Source: a virus. From it: a DNA stretch of 38,839 nt. Below, in pieces: positions 21,026 through 30,917 of this stretch (position 1 is its first letter; the number at the start of each line of letters is the position of its first letter). A program made the position numbers and the translations under genes. The notes beneath the pieces were generated by a model. That model ran no database searches and was not told the DNA's origin. It saw only the letters and a program-made list of their open reading frames with translations. Location of the stretch: IMG/VR virus record IMGVR_UViG_3300050821_019977, positions 1 through 38,839 of that record; one strand, 5' to 3'.

Positions 21026-23190
21026 ATTTCACGATCATTTTGACCATATACTAGTTGAGCATATGGTCTTAATTTACTTATAGACAACAAAAGATCTGTA
21101 TCTGATCTTTTTTTAGATGCTAAAATAATATCTTCTACAATTTTTAAAAATTCAGGATCCGCTAAAAGTTTAGTCAGTTTCTTTATCGCTAAAAATCCAC
21201 CTGCAGTTTTCATTATAGGCCAAGGATTTCCATAAAAAATATTCGTTAAATCATTAAGAATTTTTCCTATAATTGCTACATCTACAACTGATGTTCCAGA
21301 TTTTGATGCATTTAAAAATTTATTGAATGTATCTGCTAAGGCACCCGCATTTTTCTGTAATCTTTGTAGTCTTTTAAAGGAATTTGGTCCTAAAATCTCT
21401 TGAATAATTTCTTTATTTTTTCCTTTTTCAAGCAATTTAGAAAATGTACCTAACTTTGCTTGTTGAGATGTGCTATCTATAAGATTGTCACCAACTATTT
21501 TATCAAGTTTCAATCTTTTTAAATTATCGAAAATTTTCCTTCCTTCAGAACTTTTCTTGAAAACTTCATTTAATGAACGTATTCCTTGCACAGTATTCAT
21601 TTTATTTAAAATCTGTGCAGGATCCATTGATGTTAAAAGCTGATTAACAGATTTGTTGCGAAATGTTTTTGCATGTTCTGAAAAACGTTTATTTGCTTGG
21701 ATATAATTTTTTGCAAAAGATGCATTTTCTTTTCCATGAGAAATGATAGCTCTATCCAATTCAGATACTACACCTTTAAGAAGTTGTTTTGAACCACCTT
21801 GAACTTCATAATTTATAATGTCGTTAAGAGCGATCTTGTTATTCATTAAGTCTTTAACATTAGCATATAGAAGATTTCCTTCGGAATCATAGATATCCTG
21901 TTTAAGCCTTTGTAATGCATCTAAGACTTTATTTTGTTCTGGTGATTTTATTCTTCCAGGTGTCAAATCTTTCTCGATTTTACTTATTGAATCAGCCAAT
22001 TTTCTAGAATCAACAGCAGCACCTTCTTTAAGTGCATTATTAGCATTTTTATAAAGTTGACGAGTTTCTGCCAAATCCGCATCTCTAATATCTTTTAGAG
22101 CTTGTTTAGTTGCTTCTCCAGCTTCATGTTGAGTTGCAAATTTAGCTTCACCTAAAGAATCAGCTAAGGACTTATATTCATCTTTTATCTGTGTTGTAAG
22201 AGTTTCTTTGAAATCTTCCAATGCTTTTCCAGTAAGACCTGATTGAGCCAATCTAGATTGAGTCATTTTTATTAAATTGCTATCTGTAATAGTTCCTAAA
22301 TCAGCTTGTATACCTGATTTTCTGAAATCTTCAATAATTTCTTTTTGTAATTCTTTTTTAGCTGATGGTGTAAAAGATGCAGCAATTTTTGCTAACGTTT
22401 GTTTTGGTTGTGTTATTAATTGCTTTCCACCTTTAATAATACCTGCAGTTCCTGCTCCTGCTATATCTCCAGCAACAACAGCTGCCATAGTACCAATAGG
22501 TCCAAATTCACCTTCTTCAGCCATTTGTAAAGCAGTTCCTGCTCCTAAACCTCTCAATAATTCAGTACCTGTAGGTAAAACAGACTTTATTAGTTCTCCT
22601 GGTTTTAATCCTGTTTCAATCACTTTCTTTACATTTTTAGGATTCTTTATGAATCCCATCCAATTTGCTGCATGTTCTAATATACCTTCAGGTTTAAGAT
22701 TTAATCCTGTTGCCTTTTCAGCTAATGAACGAATTCCTAAATCTGTAGTTTGAACGAATTTTTCTGATTCTCTAGGATCCTGAATTTGTCTTATGAGATC
22801 ATTTAGCATTTCTTCATCTCTTTCATCCCAAATACCGGTGACTTTTTGTTCCATTAATCGTTCGATATCTTCTCCAATATTTTGTCTATAAGCAATATTT
22901 TGAGCAGATTGAGAAGCTAAGGGTGCAACTGATATTTCATAAGGAAGTAATGCATTCTCAGCTGCTCCCAAAGCAAATTGTCCAGCTAATCTTCCACCTT
23001 GTTCTAATAGAGATCTTTCAGGCTTTTCTTCTTCTTTAAAAGATAATAAATGTTGATTGACTTCTTCTGGCGTATAACCTGATTTTAAAGCGCTTTGAGT
23101 ATCATAGTTTGTATTTAATGAAGATAGATGTTGTAATATCTCATCATCTGAATAACCCGCATTTTTAGCACCTTCATAATCGAAAGCCAT
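21016..23190 (-). CDS. Large internal virion / ejection protein (724 aa)
   Basis: ATG 23190 is 3 bases after the upstream gene. The first 55 residues have two copies of a degenerate repeat, GYSDDEILQHLSSL and GYTPEEVNQHLLSF, like short virion-targeting repeats. A Gly/Ala-rich hydrophobic stretch (around residues 225-255, IGTMAAVVAGDIAGAGTAGI) could insert in membranes. The C-terminal half is helical and charged. This is the usual make-up of P22/T7-like ejection proteins, released from the capsid to carry DNA across the envelope. No lytic transglycosylase motif is evident. Position just upstream of the fibre block and after two smaller ejection candidates supports this call. Confidence 0.7.
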   Translation of the reverse strand: MAFDYEGAKNAGYSDDEILQHLSSLNTNYDTQSALKSGYTPEEVNQHLLSFKEEEKPERSLLEQGGRLAGQFALGAAENALLPYEISVAPLASQSAQNIAYRQNIGEDIERLMEQKVTGIWDERDEEMLNDLIRQIQDPRESEKFVQTTDLGIRSLAEKATGLNLKPEGILEHAANWMGFIKNPKNVKKVIETGLKPGELIKSVLPTGTELLRGLGAGTALQMAEEGEFGPIGTMAAVVAGDIAGAGTAGIIKGGKQLITQPKQTLAKIAASFTPSAKKELQKEIIEDFRKSGIQADLGTITDSNLIKMTQSRLAQSGLTGKALEDFKETLTTQIKDEYKSLADSLGEAKFATQHEAGEATKQALKDIRDADLAETRQLYKNANNALKEGAAVDSRKLADSISKIEKDLTPGRIKSPEQNKVLDALQRLKQDIYDSEGNLLYANVKDLMNNKIALNDIINYEVQGGSKQLLKGVVSELDRAIISHGKENASFAKNYIQANKRFSEHAKTFRNKSVNQLLTSMDPAQILNKMNTVQGIRSLNEVFKKSSEGRKIFDNLKRLKLDKIVGDNLIDSTSQQAKLGTFSKLLEKGKNKEIIQEILGPNSFKRLQRLQKNAGALADTFNKFLNASKSGTSVVDVAIIGKILNDLTNIFYGNPWPIMKTAGGFLAIKKLTKLLADPEFLKIVEDIILASKKRSDTDLLLSISKLRPYAQLVYGQNDREIQE

Positions 23191-23192
23191 AA

Positions 23193-24029
23193 TTACCTTT
23201 GAAATGAACTTAAAGGAGGTCTTCCTTTTTGATCTTTTAGTTGTTCGCTTTTTTCTGATATTCCTAATGAAGAAGTATCAAGTCCTAATATCTCGGCTAA
23301 TCCTTCAAGTTTACCTTGGATCTCTGCATCCCTATCTGTAGTTGTAGGTAGTAAATATTGAGTAATATAGTTAAATCTATCTTTAGATAAAGTACCTCTA
23401 CTTACCATGTCGACTAATATTGATTCAAGACCTGCACTTAAAGCTTTGAATTTACCTATGTCTTTAGATGTTTCTCCACCTTTTACAAAACTTTTTATAT
23501 TCGATCCTAAACCAAGATTTCCTTTTTTTAATAATCCAACCATTCCATTGAATGATTTTTGAGCAGTATTTTGAAGTTGTTTTTTATCTTCTTCTTCTTT
23601 TAATGATTTTTGAGAAATAGCTTCTGGTTTTGCTGCTTTCATAGCTAATTCTGGTTTTCCAATATAAGCTTTTAAACTTCCTTTTTGTAAACCATATCTA
23701 TCTTCCAAGTCATTAATGATAGCCTCATCTTGTTGCATTTTCATTTGATCAGCTTCCATTTTTGCTTGTAATTCACTTTCTTGTGATTGGAGTTTTCTAG
23801 CAACTTCACCTTGTTTATTTTGACCTTCTAGCTTATATTTAAGCATCAATTCTTGAAGATCAGGTGGTAAACCAGAAACATCTTCTCCAATCAATTGCCT
23901 AAGTTGTTCATCTCTTTTTGTTTTTTGTCTAGTATCCATAAAAGATCTACCAAAAGAGCCTATTGATTGACCTAAAATGCCTCCTAAATCTGATGAAAAT
24001 GAAGGTGCTTCTTCTATAATTTCTACCAT
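23193..24029 (-). CDS. Internal virion protein candidate (278 aa)
   Basis: ATG 24029 follows the Gly-rich gene by 1 base. The product is highly helical and Gln/Lys/Glu-rich (KLQSQESELQAKMEADQMKM and on), with a Gly/Ser-rich N-terminal part (SSDLGGILGQSIGSFGRSFM). A central FNGMVGLLKKGNLGLGSNIK stretch might associate with membranes. Composition and location between two other ejection-type genes suggest a DNA-ejection protein of the internal core. No enzyme motif seen. Confidence 0.6.
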   Translation of the reverse strand: MVEIIEEAPSFSSDLGGILGQSIGSFGRSFMDTRQKTKRDEQLRQLIGEDVSGLPPDLQELMLKYKLEGQNKQGEVARKLQSQESELQAKMEADQMKMQQDEAIINDLEDRYGLQKGSLKAYIGKPELAMKAAKPEAISQKSLKEEEDKKQLQNTAQKSFNGMVGLLKKGNLGLGSNIKSFVKGGETSKDIGKFKALSAGLESILVDMVSRGTLSKDRFNYITQYLLPTTTDRDAEIQGKLEGLAEILGLDTSSLGISEKSEQLKDQKGRPPLSSFQR

Positions 24030-24030
24030 A

Positions 24031-24600
24031 CTATCCTCCTACTCCAGCTGATCTTCCGCTAGCTCCTGCAAGTGCATTTGTTGCACCACTCGCTCCTGCT
24101 GCTCCTGCTGCAGCTCCTGGAGGACCACCAAGAAGACCTCCAGCTATTCCACCTAAAATAGGCAATCCACCTTCTAGAAGCTGTTGCCAAAAAGATTTTT
24201 TCTTTTTTATTAATTTTGTTTCAAAAGGCCTTTGTTGCAATAAATCCCCACTTAAACCCATTAATTGTTGAATAGCTTCCATTTGTAACTGCTGCCTTCT
24301 ACTTTGAAGATCTTGTGCAAAATCTGATGTTGCTTGATTTAGAGTATTATGGAAACCACTGCCTCCTCTTGCACTCATTTGCCCTTGTTGTGTACCACTA
24401 AATCTAGAAGCTATATCCCCTTGTAATCCCTGGAATTCTCTCATTGACTTTCCTTCCATTCCCTGGAATAAAGATTCATCACCTCCTGCAAGTCGTGCTA
24501 GATAACTTCCAGGTTGAACATTTGAGAACAGGCTTTGAAATAATTGCATCTGTTCCGGGGTAAAGTTTTGAATTTTTTCTTGTCTATAACCTGCAACCAT
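24031..24600 (-). CDS. Small ejection protein candidate with Gly/Ala membrane segment (189 aa)
   Basis: ATG 24600 begins a helical, Gln-rich N-terminal two thirds (EQMQLFQSLFSNVQPGSYLA, ... QSRRQQLQMEAIQQLMGLSG). A strongly hydrophobic Gly/Ala/Pro stretch follows near residue 147 (PILGGIAGGLLGGPPGAAAG). A Gly/Ala-rich tail ends the protein. Short virion proteins with such a segment are ejected ahead of the larger ones in P22-like phages. The role is inferred; the gene is first of three consecutive virion-core genes. Confidence 0.6.
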   Translation of the reverse strand: MVAGYRQEKIQNFTPEQMQLFQSLFSNVQPGSYLARLAGGDESLFQGMEGKSMREFQGLQGDIASRFSGTQQGQMSARGGSGFHNTLNQATSDFAQDLQSRRQQLQMEAIQQLMGLSGDLLQQRPFETKLIKKKKSFWQQLLEGGLPILGGIAGGLLGGPPGAAAGAAGASGATNALAGASGRSAGVGG

Positions 24601-24643
24601 AAAAACCTCTTTTTTTCTTTAAAATATCACTATCAAGTAATTA

Positions 24644-25117
24644 TTAGAATAGAGAAAGCCATTCCAGTATAATAATTCCTTGGGTAATATTTGGAGCACC
24701 TGCTCCTGATAAAATTACTATATTTGTTGGTGTAACAAAAAATGAAATTTGCCCTGCTATTGCTGTATTGCTTGCAAAGATAGCTCCATACCAATTCGTT
24801 CCATCTGTAAATGCACCCTGACATTTAGTAAATAGAGATATTGAATTCTGATTAATTCCATGAGGAATATTGCCTGCACCAGAAAATAAATAGATGCGAC
24901 GTAAACTTTGTTGCTTTTGATTATTGCCCTTTATAAACCAGCCTTCACCTGTATTTACTGGTGAAAGAACAGGAAAAATACCTATAGTTCTCACATTAAC
25001 TTTTTGAGCAATATCTATATAAGCTTGATCAACTTGCTTAGACAATTCATTAATCTCTGCAGGAAAGTCCCTTTGTACTCTAAGATAAGGTTCTTGTAAA
25101 AGAGGTGTATTATTCAT
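24644..25117 (-). CDS. Conserved tail-associated protein of unknown function (157 aa)
   Basis: ATG 25117 overlaps the stop of the tail hub gene (25114) by 4 bases, so it is translationally coupled. It starts with PLLQEPYLRVQRDFPAEINE and then SKQVDQAYIDIAQKVNVRTI, a helical segment. The C-terminal half is beta-rich (SLRRIYLFSGAGNIPHGI, GNTWYG-like tracts). The YLRxQRxFP opening is common to small phage proteins next to nozzle genes, as I recall. No function is known; possibly a tail adaptor or chaperone. Confidence 0.65.
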   Translation of the reverse strand: MNNTPLLQEPYLRVQRDFPAEINELSKQVDQAYIDIAQKVNVRTIGIFPVLSPVNTGEGWFIKGNNQKQQSLRRIYLFSGAGNIPHGINQNSISLFTKCQGAFTDGTNWYGAIFASNTAIAGQISFFVTPTNIVILSGAGAPNITQGIIILEWLSLF

Positions 25118-28100
25118 GATAGAGATGGTCCTGGACTTACAATAAGATTTATCGCATGTAAAGTTATCTCACTAAAACAAAAATCTATAGTTCTCATCTG
25201 AGAATCATTTAGAGTTATTCCTAATTGAACAGAATCACCTTGAAGAGAAGTACTCATTCTGTGCCATATTTGTGATTGATTTCCTGAAGTTACCGTTTGA
25301 AGATTTATATTGGCAGGTGTTAATCCTAAATTTGTACTCTCAGGACATGTATAAACCAATTGTGAATAAACTAAAGAACTATTATCAACAGCTGGATTTG
25401 TTACAGGAGTAACAGAACCCCCATTCCAAACAGTAGTAGGATCTTGAGATAAATATATATTAGCGGTAATTTGTCCATTAGAAGTCCTGTCTAAAAGATA
25501 TTTCTGTACAGAAACCCGAACTTGCCTTCCTTGTTCCCAGTAAACTGGAAACTGTTTTGTTTGAAGAAGTGGTTGTGATAAACGAACAAAAGAACCAAGA
25601 CCTATATAAGTTACAGGTGGAAATGAAAGATCAATTACAAAATTATCCTTATCAACAACCTGAATCACTTTTCCTACAACATTGTTAAAGCTATAAGTTG
25701 CTATTCCTCCTGATACATAAACGTTAAAATTTGTACTATCTACATTTATGGTTATAGATGTTCCACTAACAGAAATAATTTGAAAACTATCATTATTTAA
25801 TTGAGTCGTTCCTACAACTCCTGTAATCGTAATAAATTGATCAAAAGAGAAAGTGTTGATAGAAGTTATAATTGTAGGATTTCCTAAAGTTATGGCTGTT
25901 ATTGTCGATGATAATAATCCTGTGACTCCTCTTATCTGAATATAGTCACCAGTCATAGTAAGAGGATTGGAATCAGTAACACAGTGATTTATAGAAGTAA
26001 TCTGAGTATTTCCAGCATTATTCACCAAAGAAGAGATAGTTCCTGATCTATCTTCACCAACGCCTGTACTTTGGATTAATACATATCCTTCTGGATTGCC
26101 TGCTATTATCTTAGGAATTAATACAGAAGTAACACCAGAGTTCCATGGTTCTCTCCATGCTGTCCAAGAAGGAAAAGGAACTGTCTTCCAAGTAAATTTG
26201 TTTTGAGCTCTATAATTTCCATGCCTAGTATAGTTTTCATAAAGAATAGCCCATGTATTATCCCTATAATTTAACAAAAAGGTTTGTGTAGGAAATTTCC
26301 ATTGGCTATTATTGAATGGATAGCTAAAATAAATCCATTCATTTGTAAAATCTCTAATTGCATTTATTCTTTGAAGACCACTATTTGCTGTCTGAACTTG
26401 AAAAACATTATCTGGAATCTCTAAATCAATACGTCTTGCATTTTGCTGATTAGTCATGCAGATTCCATAAGTACCCAAATCGATAGCACCTTGATCTAGA
26501 ATAACACTAGAAAATGTTGCAGAGGATGGAAGTTCTGAATTGATATTGAAAAAAAGGAAAGGTTGAAAATCATTACCTGTATAAACAAAACGTGTTTTGC
26601 GTCCTTGTCCACCAAAACCTACTAGCAACACATCCTGGTTATTCGTAACAGTAGCTATAGGATCCGATATACCAGCAGGCAAGTACCCTCCTTTACCTGT
26701 TTGATCTACATAATAAGCAGTTTGATCAAAAGTTTGATTAGCTGGTATCAAAGATGTATAATAAGGTGTCCCATTCCAAGACCAAATAACTGTATCTATC
26801 AATTGAATTTGAATACCTGCACTTGTACCAATCCAAGGTGAAAAAAAAAGTAATCTATCTTTAAAAGGAACGATAGCCAAAGCTCCAATTAAGTAATAAA
26901 GAGCTGTCGGAGTATCATTTATAGATACATTTGTAGCCGTTAAAGGAGGTGCAAAATTAACCCAACCTTTTGTAGGAGTTGTAGGAAAACCTGTTGTATT
27001 TGTTGGATCTCCATCATACCATTTAATTCCATCTTGGCCTGGAATTGTATTAGTTAGCAATTGACCTATTCCAGTGCCAGTTAATGTTTGTGCATTTGCA
27101 AAAGTAACAACATAATTTCCATTTACTGCATCTGTATTATTACTTACAGTACCTACAATTCCATTAATTGTATTCGTTGCAGATGAGGGGTCTAAATTAG
27201 CAACTCCACCTCCAGCATAAACACCAAAAGCTGATGAATCTACATTTATTGAAAAACTAGTTGGAGAAGCAACAGTAATAGTGTAAATTCCTTGATTCAA
27301 TTGAGTCATACCCAAAACACCTGTAAAAGTGACTTTTTGCCCAGCAACAAAACTATTTATAGATGTTACTACTGTAGGACTCACACTTTTAACTATATTT
27401 GTAATAGTTGCAGCAGGAGGAATAAATTCATTGAACCAAATCTGATCACCTATGATTAAATTTTTATAATTTACACCAGCAGATTTAAAGTTAAATGTAA
27501 TATTTTGTGTTCCAGAACCTGAAGTGAATGAAGCTACAACAAAATTAAAACCAGGTATATTATTGGTAGCCCATAAAGCACCAGAATAATTAATTGTCCA
27601 AAATTGATTAAAATCATTACCTGACCATACAAATGGATTTCCTGTGCTCTTGAAAAATGTAGTATTGTAAAATGTTGCAGGAGATATATTTTGGTTTATC
27701 TGATAACTATATTGAGTATCAAAGGCTAATAAAACAGGAAATGCTGAAGTATCAGTTGAAACAACAAAATCTTCTAGTCCCATCACAGGAAGACCAGGAA
27801 AATAACCAAATGTTCCTGTCAATGGGCCAACACCACCACCCGCTATTGTAACAACTCCTGTTGCATAATTTATAGTGCTTCCAGGATCAGCAACTCCATT
27901 TTTTAGTAATGTTCCATCTGGTGGAATAGGTTCAGTATAAAGATTTCCACCTAAAGATAGATTTATGGTTCCTGGTGCTATAGTTTGTTGACCTGCTAAA
28001 TAGGCATTTCCATTGCTTATATAAGGAGAAAAAGCAATGCTATTCACATTCAAAGTAATCGTATTTACTGCTTGATTGACAATAGTATAATAACCCCCAT

Positions 28101-28485
28101 TGATTTGAGTCATTCCTACAACACCAGTAATATTAACCACTTGTCCGATACTAAAATTATTACCAACTATGGTCACTACAGCTTGAGTAGCTTGTGTGAT
28201 TCCAGTAATTGCTGTTGGAGTAGGAGCCAATCCTAGAAAAACAAATAAATCTACTGATCCATTAACCAACGCTATTGGACCAAACTGCCATTTTAAAGGT
28301 GCTGCTAATACAGATTGAATTTGTCTTTGAAGAATTCCTAGAAAAACAGTTCCACGTTTACGTTTAGCTCTTTCTCTCCACGTATAGAAATTTACCATTG
28401 TAGGAAAAGCATTATTATCAATATTGAATGGTACCTTTACATTCACTAACCCTTTTTGCGGCCCTATGTAAATTTGGTCTGGCAT
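25114..28485 (-). CDS. Tail hub/nozzle candidate with FCCH-like repeats (1123 aa)
   Basis: The first 60 residues (GLVNVKVPFNIDNNAFPTMV, then NFYTWRERAKRKRGTVFLG) form the usual opening of podovirus tail-tube/nozzle proteins. Three repeats of an FCCH-like beta module are visible at about residues 105-160, 365-430 and 870-935, each with a core like TGVVGMTQ(I/L)N(G/Q)xYTI and then NVDS(T/S)xF. This unit is found in other phage tail proteins, as recalled (Pfam UBA_E1_FCCH type). The long middle region has many beta strands with WFN, FYW and NPxY-type aromatic turns. It is the largest protein in the window. The nozzle role is inferred from order: adaptor, small tail protein, this gene, then ejection proteins. 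Confidence 0.65.
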   Translation of the reverse strand: MPDQIYIGPQKGLVNVKVPFNIDNNAFPTMVNFYTWRERAKRKRGTVFLGILQRQIQSVLAAPLKWQFGPIALVNGSVDLFVFLGLAPTPTAITGITQATQAVVTIVGNNFSIGQVVNITGVVGMTQINGGYYTIVNQAVNTITLNVNSIAFSPYISNGNAYLAGQQTIAPGTINLSLGGNLYTEPIPPDGTLLKNGVADPGSTINYATGVVTIAGGGVGPLTGTFGYFPGLPVMGLEDFVVSTDTSAFPVLLAFDTQYSYQINQNISPATFYNTTFFKSTGNPFVWSGNDFNQFWTINYSGALWATNNIPGFNFVVASFTSGSGTQNITFNFKSAGVNYKNLIIGDQIWFNEFIPPAATITNIVKSVSPTVVTSINSFVAGQKVTFTGVLGMTQLNQGIYTITVASPTSFSINVDSSAFGVYAGGGVANLDPSSATNTINGIVGTVSNNTDAVNGNYVVTFANAQTLTGTGIGQLLTNTIPGQDGIKWYDGDPTNTTGFPTTPTKGWVNFAPPLTATNVSINDTPTALYYLIGALAIVPFKDRLLFFSPWIGTSAGIQIQLIDTVIWSWNGTPYYTSLIPANQTFDQTAYYVDQTGKGGYLPAGISDPIATVTNNQDVLLVGFGGQGRKTRFVYTGNDFQPFLFFNINSELPSSATFSSVILDQGAIDLGTYGICMTNQQNARRIDLEIPDNVFQVQTANSGLQRINAIRDFTNEWIYFSYPFNNSQWKFPTQTFLLNYRDNTWAILYENYTRHGNYRAQNKFTWKTVPFPSWTAWREPWNSGVTSVLIPKIIAGNPEGYVLIQSTGVGEDRSGTISSLVNNAGNTQITSINHCVTDSNPLTMTGDYIQIRGVTGLLSSTITAITLGNPTIITSINTFSFDQFITITGVVGTTQLNNDSFQIISVSGTSITINVDSTNFNVYVSGGIATYSFNNVVGKVIQVVDKDNFVIDLSFPPVTYIGLGSFVRLSQPLLQTKQFPVYWEQGRQVRVSVQKYLLDRTSNGQITANIYLSQDPTTVWNGGSVTPVTNPAVDNSSLVYSQLVYTCPESTNLGLTPANINLQTVTSGNQSQIWHRMSTSLQGDSVQLGITLNDSQMRTIDFCFSEITLHAINLIVSPGPSLS

Positions 28486-28491
28486 TTTCCC

Positions 28492-29142
28492 TCAAATTTC
28501 TATCACTATAACATTCACTTCATGTCCAGATGTACCTGAACCTAAAGGAGCCATAGTTAACGTAATTACATTTCCTGTAAGTGAATAAGTTGGAACAATA
28601 TTTTGAAAAGTAGGACTATTATAAAAAGCAAATATTATTGGATTTGTTGTCACTATAATATTTGGTGTTAATGTTATTGTATATTGCTGTGCATTTCCTA
28701 ATAAATTACTGATTAATACTACAGGAGCAACTATATTATATTGCATAAAAGGAGTCACATTCTTAGGAAGACCTCCAGAATTATTTACATTTTTAAATCC
28801 AACAAAAGCTTTAACACAACTAATAGGAAAACTAGCAAGAGAATTTTTATAAAATAATTGAGAAACAACAGAACCTGCTGTGCTAGGACCTCCTACATTT
28901 GTATAGAGAACTGCTTGAGGATTACCTTGAACTCCAGGCACATTTTGACTATCAAAAGTCACTTGTAAATGATGCCCACCACTACCATTTGGCGTAGCTC
29001 CTGGAGAATTAAAACCTACGTGATCTACTGCTATCAAACCAGCTATATTAGTAGTATTCTTTAACATTTCCGGTTGATCATCACCAGGAAAATTAGGTCC
29101 AAAAGGAACGTTATTGTTGTACGGAAATGTTGTAGTTGGCAT
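28492..29142 (-). CDS. Small beta-rich tail protein (216 aa)
   Basis: ATG 29142 lies 32 bases inside the end of the adaptor gene. A flexible N-terminus (FPYNNNVPFGPNFPGDDQPE) is followed by a beta sandwich (GSGGHHLQVTFDSQNVPGVQ, FISxxKAFVGFKNVNNSGG-like) with no enzyme motif. Between an adaptor and the nozzle candidate it may be a tail-completion or knob component. No family could be named with confidence. Confidence 0.6.
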   Translation of the reverse strand: MPTTTFPYNNNVPFGPNFPGDDQPEMLKNTTNIAGLIAVDHVGFNSPGATPNGSGGHHLQVTFDSQNVPGVQGNPQAVLYTNVGGPSTAGSVVSQLFYKNSLASFPISCVKAFVGFKNVNNSGGLPKNVTPFMQYNIVAPVVLISNLLGNAQQYTITLTPNIIVTTNPIIFAFYNSPTFQNIVPTYSLTGNVITLTMAPLGSGTSGHEVNVIVIEI

Positions 29143-30328
29143 AATAACCGCCTATACCTTGACTATAAATTGTTTCTGTTCTTGTTGCTGTAAATTGTCT
29201 TTGGCTACGTTTCCAAACTAAAATTTCTTGTTCTCTAAATAAAGGCTCATAAAATGCAAATTGTTCCACATCTCCTGTATCAGAAAGAATCTTTCTAGCT
29301 GCACCCCTAGCTATATATTCTGTCATATAAGCAAAAGGAATTGCCTGTGTTGTGCTAAAAAATGCAGCAGGAGATAAATAAGCGTCTAATTCTACAAGAT
29401 ATTGTCTATCAGGAACACTTCTTAGAGTTAAAATGTTATCGTAAAAAAGAACACCACGTGGTAATCCACTTTGAAAGAAAAAGCACTGTCCACTAATAGT
29501 ATTTCCAGAAGGAATTGGAACTGGGAAGAATACATTTGCTTTACCACTTAAATAATTAATTGTATTGGTATTTATATCATAACCACCACCTAATACTGTA
29601 TTTCCATATGGCGCTTGACCAGGTGTCATTAACAATCCATAATTTACATTTCCCAATAAAAATAGACCACTATCACTCACTATAACGTTAGCTCCTGTAC
29701 TATCTATTGATGTAAAATAAACACCAGGAAATACACTAGTTGTAGGAATATTAGGTATTAAATTTGATGCACCCGCACTATCAGTAATAGTTGGATCCAT
29801 ATAAACACCTGTTTCTTGAAAAGCAGCCATGATACCTAAAATATTTACATGTCCCCTGATAAGTGCATTAATAGGAGGATTAAAAGGAGGAGAAGTATTA
29901 GGTAAAATAGGAAAATTGATAGTATAAGGCCCATTCGTTCCATCTCCTAAAATTATGGACTGAAAATTTTGTACAACATTAGGATAAGTTCTGAAAAATT
30001 GATTCTTTTGAGTATAAAAAGGAATCTCTATTCCATTTACATAACAAGGTCCTTCAAATCCTTGATAAACAGGGAAAATTCCAATAGTTTGATCAGGATT
30101 AGTTGTTTCCGTTTGAACCGTATAAAGTGGCATGTTGTATTGATCTACACCAGGAGTAGTTTGGAATGAAAACTTAGTTTTGAGATCAAAAAGTTGTAAT
30201 CTTGCGTCAACATCCATGATCCAAAATCGATTGATATAATCAATGATTAGAGCATCTGTAATGACAGCATCTGAAGGAGACTTTATAATTCTTCTAACAT
30301 AAGTGATCACATCGGAAAGAAAGTTCAT
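29111..30328 (-). CDS. Head-tail adaptor-like protein (405 aa)
   Basis: ATG 30328 coincides with the end of the previous gene. The first 65 residues are helical and typical of P22 gp4/T7 gp11-type adaptors: MNFLSDVITYVRRIIKSPSD, then ALIIDYINRFWIMDVDARLQ and a FKTPGVDQYN-like beta turn. The C-terminal third includes RSVPDRQYLVELDAYLSPAA and AYMTEYIARGAARKILSDTG, again familiar from this class. An inserted beta-rich middle (around residues 110-290) makes it longer than T7 gp11 (about 200). It probably forms the ring that joins portal to tail. Confidence 0.7.
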   Translation of the reverse strand: MNFLSDVITYVRRIIKSPSDAVITDALIIDYINRFWIMDVDARLQLFDLKTKFSFQTTPGVDQYNMPLYTVQTETTNPDQTIGIFPVYQGFEGPCYVNGIEIPFYTQKNQFFRTYPNVVQNFQSIILGDGTNGPYTINFPILPNTSPPFNPPINALIRGHVNILGIMAAFQETGVYMDPTITDSAGASNLIPNIPTTSVFPGVYFTSIDSTGANVIVSDSGLFLLGNVNYGLLMTPGQAPYGNTVLGGGYDINTNTINYLSGKANVFFPVPIPSGNTISGQCFFFQSGLPRGVLFYDNILTLRSVPDRQYLVELDAYLSPAAFFSTTQAIPFAYMTEYIARGAARKILSDTGDVEQFAFYEPLFREQEILVWKRSQRQFTATRTETIYSQGIGGYYANYNISVQQ

Positions 30329-30909
30329 TAGAAATTATTAGCTCCCATGAAAATAGATTTTCTATTGTTAACAGGTATGGCATCTAATCTTTGAATTGTT
30401 GTATCAACAGTCATTGTGCCATAATATTTTCCCATTCCATCTGCATTGGAAATAGATTCTTCCATAACCAATCTATGATATCTTTTTCTTTTAATCTGTT
30501 CTGCTAAATATCGAGGTCCCCATAGAGGTTTGTTGGAGGGTACTTTCCAAAATTCTGCAGGTACACCCGCATAAGGTTTTGTCCATATTTCGATAACATC
30601 CCCAATACATTCTTTATGTTCGGCAATGAACTGTACATACTCTTTATCGAAATTCCATTTGTCTCTAAATTTTTCATTAAATTTTTCTCTGCTACTAATT
30701 GTTTTATCTGGCTTAAGATATATATCATTCATTTTCTGCATATCTTTTTGAGATATCTTCGTCTGTTGTTCAGTTTCAAGCTTAGGAGCTTCATTCATAC
30801 GATCCATCGTTAAAGATTTCACATTTTCATCGAAAGCCTGAAATTGTTCTTGAGCTTTATCCAATTCTTGTTCTGCTAGAGAACTTGTTGCTTTTGGTCT
30901 TCCTACCAT
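30328..30909 (-). CDS. Conserved phage protein between FCCH-like gene and adaptor (193 aa)
   Basis: ATG 30909 lies 8 bases after the preceding stop. The N-terminus is basic and disordered; the middle is helical and charged (LETEQQTKISQKDMQKMNDI, KFNEKFRDKWNFDKEYVQF). The C-terminal part has a compact region with YAGVPAEFWKVPSNKPLWGP, KRKRYHRLVMEE and IPVNNRKSIF. Such proteins sit just before adaptor genes in several podoviruses, unknown in role. No TM or enzyme motif. Possible head-completion factor. Confidence 0.6.
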   Translation of the reverse strand: MVGRPKATSSLAEQELDKAQEQFQAFDENVKSLTMDRMNEAPKLETEQQTKISQKDMQKMNDIYLKPDKTISSREKFNEKFRDKWNFDKEYVQFIAEHKECIGDVIEIWTKPYAGVPAEFWKVPSNKPLWGPRYLAEQIKRKRYHRLVMEESISNADGMGKYYGTMTVDTTIQRLDAIPVNNRKSIFMGANNF

Positions 30910-30917
30910 GTTTTTAC

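Noticed and set aside
22277-22753. Plus-strand 158-residue frame inside the ejection gene
   Set aside because: Antisense shadow with Pro/Ala/Ile bias and no start signal.
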